Shown here: in pieces, positions 11,801 to 23,640 of the stretch
Numbering within the stretch: position 1 is the stretch's first letter
Layout: the number at the start of each line of letters is the position of its first letter
Assembly (NCBI RefSeq): GCF_004210375.1
Contig: NC_134829.1
Location: 32,380,034-32,444,033 of the forward strand
Source: Tachypleus tridentatus
Taxonomy: Eukaryota > Arthropoda > Merostomata > Xiphosura > Limulidae
Reading direction: 5' to 3'
DNA length: 64,000 nt
The notes under the pieces: generated by a model
The model's input: only the letters and a program-made list of their open reading frames with translations
Told to the model about the DNA's origin: nothing
Database searches by the model: none
Translations under genes and position numbers: made by a program

Positions 11801-13318
11801 ATCAGTATGTCCTCGACTTTGAGGTTCTCCACTCCCATGAGAATGAGAGTGAGGAACACCTCCAGCTTGTAAAGATATTCCCATACTAAAAAATGAGTTT
11901 ATACAAGCTTATTCAATCTGTCTTTCTACATACATACATTTTTTTAATCTACACACTTATACATGGATATTTCATATATTGATATGAATAGATAAATGTT
12001 TGTGTTTATTACTAAAAACTGGAATGTTTGACATAGAATCAAACAAACTGGTTGAGCAGATTTATGTTAATTATATGATTACTATAAAAATAAAATATAA
12101 TGAATATTATAATTCTGATTTACTGTATGACTATCATTATAAATCATAACAGGAGATAAATTTCAATTATACAGTTAAGTTTTCATTTGCTTACTTGTTT
12201 TATCAAGTTAATACCAGCAACCAAAATTTCCCTAACTCAACACACTCTAGTTTTGTTGCATTGAATAGATTTGTTTGTAGTTAAGTACAAAGATACACAA
12301 ATGGTTATCTGTGCTATGCCCACTATGGATATAAAAACTCAATTTATAGTGCTAATGCTGTAAGTCCTAGATGTACCACTATGCCACTGGAAGGAGGGGG
12401 GGGGGCATTGAACAGATAGTACCAAAGCATTTTCACATCTTGAAATCCAAATTAAATTTACAAAATCAAGAAAAATGTGTTAAAAGTTCTCAGTATTTGC
12501 AAAGAAAACAAATATCCATTATATGCATAGCATAAATATTTCTTTCATAAACCTTCATTATTAAAAGTTATTACAATTCACTCACCTATAACTTAACAGT
12601 AAAATGTTACTGAATTGCTTTTTGTAATTTTTTTCAAATAATCAGAACAGACAAACACAGATTTAACATTCACATTATCAGATCAGAGTTATGAATCTGT
12701 TTTTAAGTAGTTATTGAATTGCTTCAGTATTAATAATTTATCATCATCACATTCTTTGGACAACACAAGAGGCCTCACCACAACATGAATTGTTTCAAAT
12801 CAGTTTTACTCTTCATATCTGGCAAGATTAAGTGATGTTAAAATAGGTAAAAAATTTAGTACATCATTACAAAAATTATTAACTAATATTATAAAATTCA
12901 CATACATTTGATTCAAGTTAGTGTGTTTATATATAAGTAGTTTTTAAGGATTAATATATTGAAACTTTTATAAAACATAACCCTGAAAATTGTACATAAT
13001 AAAAAATGTAGAATTAAATATTCATACAGTGCACCACAGACAATTTACTGCAGCCTTTTAAGCATGATGGATTATCATGGATATTGTAATATGATAACAA
13101 TGACTTTGCACATTGAGGCTACTAAACTGAGAGGGATGCGACTTAAAGCTCTTGTCATACTTACATGATATTAATAACCACTCCTATAGAAGCAGTTATC
13201 AACATAATAGTAGCATCAATTTCATAATGATGCATGACGATTCTCTGTATAGCCATATACACTAATACACCAGTCACCACCCAGATCAGCAGTACTGAAG
13301 TAAGGGCTCCTATCACCT
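2663..13318 (-). CDS. SLC30-family zinc transporter (ZnT2/3/8-like), C-terminal five exons; 5' exons missing
   Basis: Cation diffusion facilitator that moves Zn2+ out of the cytosol into vesicles or out of the cell, in exchange for protons. Five minus-strand exons (13318-13165, 11885-11693, 10286-10181, 3240-3106, 2808-2663) join in consistent phases to about 243 residues and a stop. In order they encode TM3 ([16 protein letters not shown]), TM4 ([16 protein letters not shown]), the His-rich loop (PHSHSHG), TM5 with the HxxxD metal site ([14 protein letters not shown]), TM6 (STFLFSI-type, here [14 protein letters not shown]), then the MEG-PRGIDF linker and the cytoplasmic domain with [12 protein letters not shown] and a Cys-rich end ([10 protein letters not shown]). 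These match vertebrate ZnT2/ZnT3 almost block by block. The N-terminus, TM1 and TM2 (first HxxxD site) were not found to the right and may lie in the N gap or in unrecognised exons. A TTTATT (AATAAA on minus) lies at 2570-2575. Confidence 0.93.
3106..3240 (-). CDS. ZnT exon: cytoplasmic ferredoxin-like domain
   Basis: Acceptor ATACAG, donor TTG|GTGAGA. Encodes [20 protein letters not shown], then [20 protein letters not shown]. The W-A-L-S and SAHVAI residues are hallmarks of the ZnT C-terminal domain. A roughly 6.9-kb intron loaded with retroelement fossils separates it from the TM6 exon. Confidence 0.94.
3880..5900 (+). mobile_element. DIRS-like retroelement fossil (RNase H region)
   Basis: Plus-strand frames between 4950 and 5530 read as the RNase H portion of a DIRS-type element: [19 protein letters not shown], then [39 protein letters not shown] and [13 protein letters not shown] elements use a tyrosine recombinase and lack ordinary LTRs. 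Sequence of similar base composition extends left to about 3880 and right to about 5900, but domains there are not clear. It lies inside the large ZnT intron, antisense to that gene. Broken at many places; old. Confidence 0.7.
4963..5206 (+). repeat. 122-bp tandem duplication inside the DIRS-like fossil
   Basis: Positions 4963-5084 and 5085-5206 are nearly identical direct copies differing at only a few bases, while the surrounding fossil is far more degraded. The duplication is therefore younger than the insertion. Confidence 0.9.
5901..7679. other. ZnT intron, nothing recognised
   Basis: AT-rich intronic sequence with a poly-T run near 6565-6581. No exon or named repeat identified. Confidence 0.5.
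7680..9560 (+). mobile_element. Ty3/gypsy fossil of Gmr1 type (integrase before reverse transcriptase)
   Basis: Integrase core is seen first, at about 7790-8040 ([40 protein letters not shown]-like). The integrase C-terminal segment follows at about 8560-8840 ([30 protein letters not shown]). The RT N-terminus follows at about 8890-9240 ([39 protein letters not shown]), then RT palm remnants and an FYRKFIHN block near 9490. This order, IN upstream of RT, is the hallmark of the Gmr1 clade; ordinary gypsy elements have IN last. No LTRs were identified. Broken many times; old. It sits in the ZnT 3106-10286 intron, antisense to the gene. Confidence 0.8.
9535..9790 (+). repeat. Duplicated ~40-bp core motif, also present near 61.4 kb
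   Basis: A core beginning ATTATTTAAAG and continuing through CTGGAT..AACTGT..CCAAC occurs at about 9550-9590 and again at about 9718-9757. A third copy lies at about 61410-61450. The element it belongs to was not identified; the first copy lies exactly where the gypsy-like coding similarity ends. Confidence 0.6.
10181..10286 (-). CDS. ZnT exon: TM6 and start of cytoplasmic domain
   Basis: Acceptor TTATTACAG, donor GAAG|GTAAGT. Encodes [20 protein letters not shown] then [10 protein letters not shown], matching the human ZnT3 block YKAADPISTFLFSI through ILMEG. Phase 0 in, phase 1 out; the split Gly codon joins to the next exon. Confidence 0.94.
10287..11692. other. ZnT intron, nothing recognised
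   Basis: AT-rich intron between the TM6 and TM5 exons. No coding or repeat signature identified. Confidence 0.6.
11693..11885 (-). CDS. ZnT exon: His-rich loop and TM5
   Basis: Acceptor TTTTTTAG, donor AAG|GTAGGT. Encodes MGISLQAGG, the His loop ([20 protein letters not shown]), then [20 protein letters not shown] and LIIYFK. The HVLGD is the second HxxxD transport site in TM5. The His loop is short, as in ZnT2/ZnT8, and is proposed in the family to deliver zinc to the channel. Confidence 0.93.
12270..12405 (-). mobile_element. SINE family 2 (tRNA-like head), minus copy
   Basis: On the minus strand it reads CCAGTGGCATAGTGGTACAT, a pol III box-like segment, then ATCCATAGTGGGCATAGCAC, AGATAACC and a tail resembling TTTGTACTTAACTACAAACAA. 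The same order is shared with copies near 41.4, 44.8 and 54.7 kb. A G9-type homopolymer marks its 5' end. Confidence 0.75.
13165..13318 (-). CDS. ZnT exon: TM3-TM4
   Basis: Acceptor TTTTAAG and donor AT|GTAAGT on the minus strand. Encodes [20 protein letters not shown] and on to GVVINI. The split codon AT+T gives Ile, so the junction reads NI-IMGIS, exactly the ZnT2 arrangement. Two acceptor AGs are 2 bp apart; 13318 is chosen because it would complete a Glu codon (RAE-type junction in relatives). Confidence 0.92.
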
Positions 13319-13704
13319 CTTAAAAATGAAAGAAAAAGCATAGTATTAACATTTTAATGCTAATATGATTAAAATTTAAATATAATTAAACCTGGAACTC
13401 CAATGTGACAGACATATTTTTCTTTTTTCAAGAATTATGCAACACAATCTAGTTGAATCTGAGAGGAGTCACTCTGAATACCATTATTAAATGTAATAAG
13501 AAATTCTGTTGGGTTTTCTATTGAAAGGAAACAAAATATTCATTTGATTATGCTTTAACAATTGTATCAATAAAATACTTTAACACAGTACTACATTCAT
13601 TTAACATAAATGTAAAATCAATATAAATAATTTTTTTGAGAATTTAAGTTGTAAACAAAAACTATTTTGAAGTTTCACAATACACATTCAAATCTCTCTT
13701 TAAA

Positions 13705-13852
13705 ATATATATATATATTACTACAGGGATACGTTATTATATATATTACTACAGGGATACGTTATTATATATATTCCTACAGGGATACGTTATTATATAT
13801 ATTACTACAGGGATATGTTATATATATATATTACTACAGGGATATGTTATTT
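13705..13852 (+). repeat. 28-bp minisatellite, about five units
   Basis: Unit CTACAGGGATACGTTAT plus an AT-rich spacer (TATATATTA) repeats five times with small variants. It lies in intronic or 5' sequence of the ZnT gene. The open frame across it arises only from the repeat and is not called as coding. Confidence 0.9.
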
Positions 13853-16800
13853 TTATATTTTTATTTCTATACTAAATCATAACACTTGATTTTCAATAAG
13901 TTTTGAAATTATCTGTCAATCCAAAAACAGAATTCAAATTACAGGCCAGTATGTAAGGAATGATATAAAGAAAGTAAAATGACTTAAGGTTGTGAAGTCA
14001 CAATGGAAAAAAACAACAAAAAAAATGAAAACCCTCCAACAAAGAATAAAATATAAAGAGATAGAAAGGTGCCAAAAATGTCTATGGGAAATAAATAAAG
14101 GAGTAGGACCATGTATGCAACAGAAAAATTAAAAACAAGACAATGAGGTTTAAGAGAAAGTTTGTTACAATAAAGACTATGGCTAATATTTGCAGGCAAT
14201 GAAGAATATGACAAAATGTTTTAGGCAGAAATGTGAAACATTGGAAAGAAGTTAACAAAGCTAATGCTAAACATAGTATGGAAAACCATTAAGTAACTGT
14301 TAATGAAGCACTTACACTAACAGACAGCACAAGTTATCTGTTTACCAAAATATATATATAAACAGGATGTAGAAAGTATAATATTAGAGAGATCTTTACT
14401 GCTAAGACTGCACTTATGTAAAAAATGCACAATGAAAGAATGCATGTTAGACTTACAAGGAAACGAAAATCTAAAACAGCTAATTTGTAATGCTTCTTTT
14501 AGTTATTCTCTTACCAACCTACAACAAAATTAGTTTGGTATACTACACCCAAATCTTTTGTAGAGTACTAAACAAAGTATTGCAAGGATTATAGGGTACA
14601 GCAAAGTTGATCTGTTTCTTCTATATGTTATTCAAGTTGAAAAAATCATAATTCTCATATAAATGATGTCATCATTAACCCTTACTGTTAGCTTCCTTAT
14701 GTGTATCTGGTGTTTCTTTAAATGTTTAACTATAGGGCGAAACAAATTACCAGCCAACAACAGATGAACATTAGGTGACTAACATCTAAGAACTCAATAC
14801 AATTGAAGTATTTTTGGGAGCCAACCCCTAAATTATGTATTAAGTGGTAAAAAAAATAAAGACATAATAGCACATTTCATTACAGACATTTATAGAATAA
14901 TTACTTTAAAAAGACACAAATATTTAAAGCAATGTTTTAGACATTCTTTTATTTCAAAAGGTTGCTTTTCTAAAGGTAAAACCTTTTTTTTGCTTTTGCA
15001 CTTGCTAGGGATCATGTCTTAGTCTAAGCACATATTTGCCCATTGCTGTGCATTATATAGAGAATTTAGATACACAGAAACTATAATGTTCACTATATTC
15101 TCAAACAAATCTCCATCTGTAGATTAACATTTTACATCTTGAACTAATGCTACTAAATAGTCAATAGCTACAGTAAATTGTCATGAATTGTATCAGCTAG
15201 CAGCAAACAGCAAATTTTTATCATTATGATATATAATTCTGGGGAATAGAAAGTCCTCTCCTTAATCAGCTATGCATTTTCATATGCCCTTTGTATCATG
15301 CAAAATGGTTATTAATACAAATAAGTTCATTTTTTGTAAATTGCTAAAATCAGTAGAGAGTGGAAGATTTCTGAAATTGTTAGCCTTACAAGTCATATAA
15401 ATCAGCACAGCTGCCACTTCAACATTCTTTTTGGGGCAACTCCAGGTATCAAAATAAAACTTTATTGAAGTGCAAAACTCTCCTGAGTGTATTAAAAAAT
15501 ACAGTCTCTTCCAGAACAATAGGCCTTTTTCAAAAACATTTTTTTAATTTTCCTTATGAATACAAACCTCAGTGGGAAGAATATTATAAATGCTATCCTG
15601 AATCTTAATAGTAAGCAACCAATCAAAGTGAGGAAAACCAAAATAATTGCTTGTGATTTAGTGTTCAATCTATGAAGTTACTTTAAAATAAGACATCAGG
15701 AGACATAAAACGTGAAAATTCAAAGTAAACAGAACAGAAGAAACCCCCTCAAAAGTTTCTTGGTGATGTAAAATGCCACATTTCATTCTCCTACATAGAT
15801 ACATACACAAAATACCTTCAAATTTAGTGACATACAGTCAGTTTAAGTAATGCCATTTGTGATGAAGCTAGTCAAAGCAAACTACAAAGACTGCTTTATG
15901 ACAAGTTTCATCACTTTTACTTGAAAGAAATGAAATTCATTATCTGAAATGACATCTTACAATAATGAATCATCTTGGGACTATAAATAATGGGCAAACA
16001 ATTTTGATAAACTTCTTAATATCAGCAGAGATATTTGCTAAAGGCTGGTGCCGCATCGGCAATGGGTAACGCCGCACCGAACGGTCAGCGCGACCGCACA
16101 GTGCCCAGCCAGCAGCACCAGCCACGACTGGAGAAAAAAATGCACGTACCGTTAATGACACTGTAAGCAACCAATGGAGTGGGAAATGGCACAAACTGAA
16201 GTTCTAAAGATGTTGTTATTCCACTGAAATGTTTACAAATATCCAGAGCAATAAAATTAAACATTTTTAGACTAATTACCTTTCACCAAGTTAATCATTG
16301 CAAGATGACTTGACGTAAACTGATGACAACACACACATACAGACAATACCTAAAATAAAGTGTACTGTTTCAGTGCAATTCATAACAATATCATGTATTT
16401 TAAGTAAGATTATTTAATATTAACCTTTAGAGGAAAGTATTCATCAGTATTATCTATAATACAGAAATACTTATAATCCTTCAAATCTGCACACCCTAAT
16501 GTTGACATGACTATTTGTCAAGGAAGTACCATAGATATTTATACCAAAAACATGTTGGAGAACTATTTGAATAGTATAACTGTAAGACCAAAATGTTAAC
16601 TGATATATAACACACTGTTAAATCATAGTAATAAAAATGTTGATGACCACTTAGACCCATACGTTATCTGTAATGTCATGTTCAGGTTAACAAAGAGAGT
16701 TTGCTGATGAATCTTCTCTCATCATTCAGAAATATAGATAGGCTTCTGTAAAGTCTGTATTATGTTATTATAACAATAAAGTATTACCATTTACCAATTT

Positions 16801-18092
16801 GCATTTTCATTTTCACGTTGTCCATTCACTGAAAAGAATTACCATGAAAAATAATTTCAAAGGTAGTGGTAGCATTAATTTATTTATAAATATGCAGCAA
16901 CAATAGTACCACTGTATTTTTACTGCAGTAGCAATAGTAGTGCTGCAATGAAGAGATAGCATGCATAGCTCTGGTTACAAACCACTGTTTGCTTTTTATG
17001 TGCTATCTTTCACTTTAGGCAAGTTAATTAAATAAAATTATTTAGCATAGTATCATTAGTATAAAAGTAGGCTTAAGTTTCCACAATAGTCAACATAAAA
17101 CAAGAGATTCAAGTGAGTACCGGTTTCTTTTTTTTCATCTGTATTCTTTATTTATTATTAAAAAAGAAACTAAAATGTAAATGTTAGAAACATACTAGCT
17201 TAGAGTAAGTAAGACAATTAAAATAATAACAATAATTCTTCACAAGGTATGCTTTCAAGTAACTCATGCATAATTCAGTATAATAATATGATCATGCAGT
17301 TCATATTATTTTAATTATTATGTTTAATTATTAAAATCATGTACAAATACATGTATACTATTAGCAGCTTTAAGCTTTTTAGGATAAACGATCATGGTTT
17401 TATGTTATAATTTGCAGTCATTCTAGAAAAAAAAAAGTTATTTAGATTTATTTCTTTTTATTTGGTGATTATGAGGTTAGTACTTACCTAGTATAGTTTT
17501 ATGGTAGAGAAAATAATAGATAAAGTAAATTTCTGAAAATAAACATTTTATATTTATTTAGGATTTATGATATTTAGATCATACAAATGAAATTTGAAAC
17601 TTTTCAGATGAAGAATCTTAAAATGCAAAATTGCTTTGTACTCTGACTGTATATTTGTTAAAATCTTTTTTTAAATGCATAATTTACAGAAAAATATATA
17701 TGACAGAAAGAGTAAGAATTGAAACAAAGCAATGAAAAAATATGTGAAAAACAAAGGAACCATGTTGAATCTAGTTGACAAAATGTAGCTATGCCAAGAT
17801 TACTGTGTAAAATGTTAAGAAATATTCTGACAGCGATTTGTGACTCAATTTATCATTTCCTTTTCATCTAATATAAACTAAACATTCCTAACAAGATGAC
17901 AAAGAAAAGCACAAAAAACAATGATCACGAAAAAAAGCAAAAACTTCTGGATAGGTCCATTGAGTTAACAAGTAACAGGTAAACGAAACAACTACTGAGA
18001 GGCCCAGCAATGTGTGTTCCAATTTCCAACAGTTGCTTGTTACTAACAAACAAGTATCAGCTGGAACTTCCAGTAGGCTTACCACTCTCGTT
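13853..18092. other. Region 5' of the visible ZnT exons; missing exons not found
   Basis: Mostly AT-rich. Searched on the minus strand for TM1-TM2 coding (TDAAH, HSFGW-type motifs) without success. The only distinctive item is the GC-rich island at 16043-16140. Confidence 0.5.
16043..16140. other. GC-rich island in AT-rich sequence, with terminal inverted arms
   Basis: About 85 bp (16043-16127) of CpG-rich sequence stands out sharply from its flanks. GGCTGGTGC at 16043-16051 pairs with GCACCAGCC at 16115-16123. On the minus strand it is preceded by a good polypyrimidine tract and CAG, so it could be a ZnT-gene 5' exon or promoter. No translation matches ZnT TM1-TM2. Function unknown. Confidence 0.5.
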
Positions 18093-18229
18093 CAGTAGTG
18101 GATTTAAGGTTGTGTAGACCCAGATACTAATAATTTTTGTGGGCCCTACCTCCCATGTAATTATAAATAGAATAAAATGATCAGTGGGCCTCTATTAAGA
18201 ACATCAGCCCCCACCTGAATACACCACTG
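18093..18229. mobile_element. Short hAT-type MITE
   Basis: Ends are imperfect inverted repeats: CAGTAGTGGATTTAAGG on the left and the complement of CCTGAATACACCACTG on the right. CAGTGG-type termini are typical of hAT MITEs. The 8-bp flanks do not match, so the target duplication has decayed or the ends are misplaced. Confidence 0.55.
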
Positions 18230-18889
18230 GTCACATGGCTTTTCAACAAACAGGTGTTTTTTACACAAGGATAGAAAAATAATTATTCCACTGTTCATAT
18301 GTCAGAATAATACTGATAGCTGACATTGGAAGTTGAACTGGACAAAAGGAGTTTTTCAGCTACTTTTTTTTATGAACTTTAATTAGTTAAATGTCATACT
18401 AATGATTTAAGGTTTTATTTTTAGTTATAAGATTTTATAACAGTAAAGCCTATGTAACTGTATAATATCAATTAGTATAATAATGTAGCAAAAATAAGCA
18501 CACAAATTTTAGATTATGTAACTGAAGAGGAAATTTAAAAGAAAGCTGTATGTTAAATCTAACTATGTAATATATTTAAAGACTACTTGTTTACTTCCAT
18601 ATTTTTATTTTTTGATTCATGTCAAATTTACTTTGAATTAACTCACCAATAACCTAGTTTATCACATTTCACCTTATATAAGATGCAGACAATAATAATA
18701 TTTAGAGAAATGTAATAAGCTACTGATTCATTTAAAGATACTTAAAGTCATTTATGTATTCAAATAGCAAGTAGTTTATTAATACATAATAATTAAACAT
18801 TCATTAAGAAATGTGGGCTTAATTAATCTCAACTTTAATCTTAGACAGCCTGGAGAAACAGTTTTCATTTAGTGTTTCATACTTGGGTT

Positions 18890-19480
18890 TTCAGAGGGGT
18901 AAATTCCATGAACTGCTCAACAAATCCCATCTGAGCCTGCTTTAGAAGAACCAGATGTATGGCATCAGTAAGCATGTTATGTTCCACCATCAGGGGTGTA
19001 TGTTCTAAGGAATAGAGCTGTTCCAAATGAATGTTATTCAAAAATGTCTGAACTTAACAGATGCTACCATTTCCTTCATAGCCAAATGATTTAGCCACAT
19101 CCACTTTTCAATTTAAATCGATTTATTCTGGCAGACTTATTACTCATCTCAAAAGAAGAATTGATGTCCAAAGTCACCTAGCTTAGTAAAAACTATTACA
19201 AAACATTTCATAAACATCTTGAAATCATGCTAAACTTGTACTTTCATCCAACACATTGTATATTCGCACAGTGATAACAATTTGAAACTCTGTCTCTCCA
19301 TCACCTGTCAATTTCATGTCCATTCAAGCAAGGCCCATACTTGAGGCATCAGGGATGTGGCAATAAAATCAACAAGCTTTCACCACACTGAATGATCAAA
19401 CACTCTATCACTGCATATTTCTTAAATGGAAACAAAGTTGGTAATTGTTAACTTTGAGTTTTCTTATAACTCTTCTACAG
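18890..19480 (-). pseudogene. Degraded coding-like sequence, family not recognised
   Basis: Minus-strand translation near 19050-18900 gives an uninterrupted protein-like stretch (LEHTPLMVEHNMLTDAIHLV, then LLKQAQMGFVEQFMEFTPLK). Another lies near 19400-19300 (KLVDFIATSLMPQVWALLEW). Frames and stops change between them. Amino-acid composition looks like real protein, but I cannot assign a family; it may be a processed pseudogene or an old transposon ORF. Confidence 0.35.
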
Positions 19481-21817
19481 ATGGAAAACTACCCAAATGA
19501 CATTTTCTTTTCCTTTGACAACATTCTGATCTGTATGCAGAGATGCTCAAAACATGACCTAAACTTACACTAAAAGACAAACTTTAAATAGAAAATAAAG
19601 CTGATGATATAGGAAATTTATGGAACCAGCTTGACATGAAAGTAAAACAACACACTATATACCAGAAATGTTATAGTGATAAGCACAATTTACATCTTTA
19701 TTATAGATAATAGTTCTCAACAGTCTGAGAATGCATATTCTGGTAATGATTCACAGTGTAACAATGGAAGAGTATCAGTGTACTTTACCTTTGCTAATGT
19801 GGAATGTTGCACCTACTTAATGTGTGATGCAGATACTGTATCAGCTAAACTGAGAAATTCAAGTATCAGGTGAAACAAGAAAGTTTGAAACAACACAGTG
19901 TTGTTCTTTCTACATTGAGACAAACTAGATTTTGTCAAGCCTTTCCCAAAATTGAAGTTTTCTTTGTTCAGGCTGCTTTGTTCCTTTGTTCTTTAAGAAA
20001 GATGATGTCTATTCTGCCACAGAAGATATTGCAATAATATAGTACATAAATGTTAAAAAGGTCGCTAACTGTAATATTCTTTGTTTGTCAAATGGATGAT
20101 GTTTGCTTTTTCAACAACTTGGTGTAAAATGTACAGTTCACAAAGTAACTATTGATTGAAGATGTGCATTTGTTTTTCTAATAGCAAAGCGACATCAGGA
20201 TGTCTGCTGAGCCCACTGAGGGGAATTGAACCCTTGATTTTAGTGTTGTAAATCTGTAGATTTACTGCTGTACTAGCAGGGGGCTTGACTGAAGAAAGAA
20301 ACAGTTTATCTGCTGAATTTAAGTGTACTTTCATGGTTCAGTTCTTCGTGTTAAGACTGTACAAAAGATCACAGTGCTTCACTTCTTGAAAAAGTGAAAG
20401 TTGTAGGTCTAAACACCAACTAAGAGATAACTGGCTGCAATTCTGTCTATGCAAGCACATATGCTGCATTTTCTTTTTATTTCATAATAAAATTTGTGTT
20501 TGTTTCATTCAAAACTTGTCCAATCTCATTATTTCACATTCAAGAAAGCTCTGTTAATGTTTGAAACAGAGACTAGTACACAAATTATCTTATTAGCTCT
20601 TCTATTATTAGATATAACTACCTGTTACTTGTGTATAAATCAGTCCATCACAAGTAATTATGAAAGATCAATGTTAGTGCCATAACAGGATTCATTGCAA
20701 TATTTCGGTTTTGATAATATGAATACTAGCTATCACTTTACCTCAAGATAAAGGAATCTTTTCATGATTAGAAAAGCTTATTCTGAGCTTAAAAATTTTC
20801 ATAACCAAGAAGGAGAGTTTACCAGAGAGAAACATCAGGAGAAAAGAAGTGTTGAATCAAGTAGAAGCCTTCTCTTGGACACAAACATCCTTAAAATCAG
20901 TTAGCATGCAACCTCAGAGTTAGAGAGAATGTTTGGAGCACCCAGACCATCAAAACAATCTATAACTCCTGAGAATTTATCTCAGCAGCAAGGAAGCATT
21001 AGTGACTGAAAATCATTGTAATGGAATACTGACACTGCATGAAGAAGTTTGTACCTCACTCTTAGGGTGTCACCAGTCATCATAGTTTCAGCTCCAGTCC
21101 AATAGTCAAAATTGTTTTCCAAGCAGACAAGACAATGGACCCATATGTAAAGACTGTGAACCATGAGGTGATATACCTTTCAGGAAAGGTTTCCTGTCAC
21201 TTTGAGAGCAACTTGTGATACCTAACCTCATGTATACAGAGCTGCATAAACTACTCCAAGCAGCTCACTGCTTTATAGCTCTAGACTATCCATGCATCCA
21301 AGTGTCAGAGTCCCTGTTAGCACCTTCCATTTTGAATGAATAATACCAGCAGTCTTTCCAGCTGTCATTAGATAGGAACCCATATGAAAGTGAGAGGCTT
21401 TTGCCAACTGCACAGGTTAATCTGAGTGAGGCTACATATCACTATGCAATGTTCTGGTAAATAAAATACCAAGTCCATATCCTAAAGCATTTCAGGCAGG
21501 CCACTGGTTTACCAAATATATTCATGTTAGAACAGGAAGACTTAGCCAGGTCCAATTGAAACTTTGTCTATCCTTGAAATGTAACTGAGAAACATGTTGA
21601 CAGTGATTAAGAGAGTTGCAATGAGACATTGGCCTCAATGCATTAAAAGCAAGAAAATTACAATTTCCTTGGTTTCACATCATACTATCAAGTTTCAGTA
21701 CAATTTCTTTATATATAGCTGCTTGATTGTCTCCTCTCCATAAAGTGGAAACAAAGTATGGATAGGCTTAAGAACATGATAAAGCATTTTGATCTTTAAA
21801 GTTTGATTTTGTAAATG
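19481..21817. other. Degenerate, partly protein-like sequence, unassigned
   Basis: Base composition is less AT-rich than introns, and the minus strand has short open frames (20982-21164, VHSLYIWVHCLVCLENNFDY). A SINE family 3 copy is at 20162-20285. No family was recognised; could be an old pseudogene or transposon. Confidence 0.35.
20162..20285 (-). mobile_element. SINE family 3 (tRNA-like head), minus copy
   Basis: Minus strand reads CTAGTACAGCAGTAAATCTA (box A-like), then AAGGGTTCAATTCCCCTCAG (box B-like), GTGGGCTCAGCAGA and GATGTCGCTTTGCTA before the tail. Same organisation as copies near 47.2 and 50.6 kb. Confidence 0.75.
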
Positions 21818-22317
21818 NNNNNNNNNNNNNNNNNNNNNNNNNNNNNNNNNNNNNNNNNNNNNNNNNNNNNNNNNNNNNNNNNNNNNNNNNNNNNNNNNNN
21901 NNNNNNNNNNNNNNNNNNNNNNNNNNNNNNNNNNNNNNNNNNNNNNNNNNNNNNNNNNNNNNNNNNNNNNNNNNNNNNNNNNNNNNNNNNNNNNNNNNNN
22001 NNNNNNNNNNNNNNNNNNNNNNNNNNNNNNNNNNNNNNNNNNNNNNNNNNNNNNNNNNNNNNNNNNNNNNNNNNNNNNNNNNNNNNNNNNNNNNNNNNNN
22101 NNNNNNNNNNNNNNNNNNNNNNNNNNNNNNNNNNNNNNNNNNNNNNNNNNNNNNNNNNNNNNNNNNNNNNNNNNNNNNNNNNNNNNNNNNNNNNNNNNNN
22201 NNNNNNNNNNNNNNNNNNNNNNNNNNNNNNNNNNNNNNNNNNNNNNNNNNNNNNNNNNNNNNNNNNNNNNNNNNNNNNNNNNNNNNNNNNNNNNNNNNNN
22301 NNNNNNNNNNNNNNNNN
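21818..22317. other. Assembly gap, 500 N
   Basis: Exactly 500 N. A round number of this kind usually marks a scaffold join of unknown true length. It lies between the two divergent host genes, where missing 5' exons of either could reside. Open frames reported through it would be artefacts. Confidence 0.99.
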
Positions 22318-23249
22318 ATTAACAATGTAAAAACTGTTAAACTTACTATAATATAATGTACACATTGTGGGAAGAACACATACATTTCTTATATATATTT
22401 CAGAGTGTGCACTGGTACTTTGTATGGAGGAATGTAATGAAAAAATAAAGGCTGCCACTACTGCAATAATAGACAAAACTGAAATTTCTACTCAACAGCT
22501 ACTGTAAGACTGATCTGAAGGTCCATTCTTTTTTTTATAATCACTTTGATCCATGACATTTCAGCTTAGGCTTTAAGACACTTCTGCAGCCAATGACCAA
22601 CAATTAATTGATCACCGAAATCTGTGGAAGGGCAGTAATAAGACCTGGGCATTGAAAGTGGGTGACAAAGAAAGCACTTCTACTTGCACTACTTTATTAC
22701 CTCTTCATAAAAATCAACATGATCATTGCACAGTATATATCATGTTTTAATTGTATACATATTGATAAAGTTTGTACAAAACATTTTGTGAGCTAATATT
22801 GAATATTGCAACTATATTATGTTATCAATAAAGTGTGGGAAAGTTTGAATTTTTGTATTATTTATCATACCATCCACCCTACATTTCTTTTAAGTTCATT
22901 GCATAGACAAAGGATGGGTACCTCGGCTTGTAATATGTACATTTGGGAGTTTTAAACTAATTATCCAACTTGAATTATAAACTAGCTGGTTCATTTGAAT
23001 ATCTTGTATTGCAATTGAAATATGTTAACCAAGACAAGTCTTTATTAGAAGTGTCCAGCTCATGAATTCAAGAAAACAGTTAACAGTCCTTTCATACTCA
23101 ATTTTTACATAAAACTAAATTAATAAACCTTCTAAATTAATATTAAATTAAATTGAAAATATAAATAGTAAATATTAAAAGTAACAACATTATAAACAGG
23201 TACAAAGAATGCTTTTGTGATGATGAGAAGTTGTAGAGAAAATGTATAT

Positions 23250-23640
23250 GTAAAAAACGACTGGTATGGGTAGAGAAAACTATGTAGAGGAGTGAACAAT
23301 GTTTCGACCTTCTTCAGTCATTGTCAGGTTTACAGAGAAAGTAAGGAATACTGACCAATAGCTGACCACATGTTTGAAGGGGTTGTGTAATTGAGTTGTA
23401 GAGAATGTAGAGGGCATGCTTAGATGTTTGATTATATTTATTAATATAGGTATAAAGGTGTTCCTTTGTATTGGTTTATTTTGGGCTTGAGTTATTGTAT
23501 AAGTAAGGTCTCTTTAATTTTGCATTTGTTTATGTTTGTTTCTTTATTTAGTATTTGGGTGTTTTCTATGGTTATGTTGTATTTATTTGATTTGCAGAAA
23601 GACTTGCAACAGTAATTGCTATCAAAGGAACTTTCAGCAA
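23250..23640 (-). mobile_element. Penelope-like element 3' end, minus copy
   Basis: On the minus strand, residues such as NITIENTQILNKETNINKCK precede KGTPLYLY. An untranslated stretch follows, then AACCTGACAATGACTGAAGA with AGGTCGAAACATTG at about 23325-23295. The end reads CCCATACCAGTCGTT. The order is the same as in the 56.5-kb copy. Only the 3' part is present. Confidence 0.75.

Noticed and set aside
12290-12402. Functional tRNA-like gene on the minus strand
   Set aside because: Matches SINE family 2 copies with the same tail; arms do not pair as a tRNA.
13667-13882. 71-residue open frame over the 28-bp minisatellite
   Set aside because: The openness follows from the repeat; no splice, motif or composition evidence for coding.
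15970-16194. 74-residue minus frame over the GC-rich island as the ZnT N-terminus
   Set aside because: No HxxxD, no TDAAH block and no hydrophobic TM1-TM2 pattern.
21768-22476. Long open frames crossing the N gap on both strands
   Set aside because: They consist almost entirely of N and have no sequence support.
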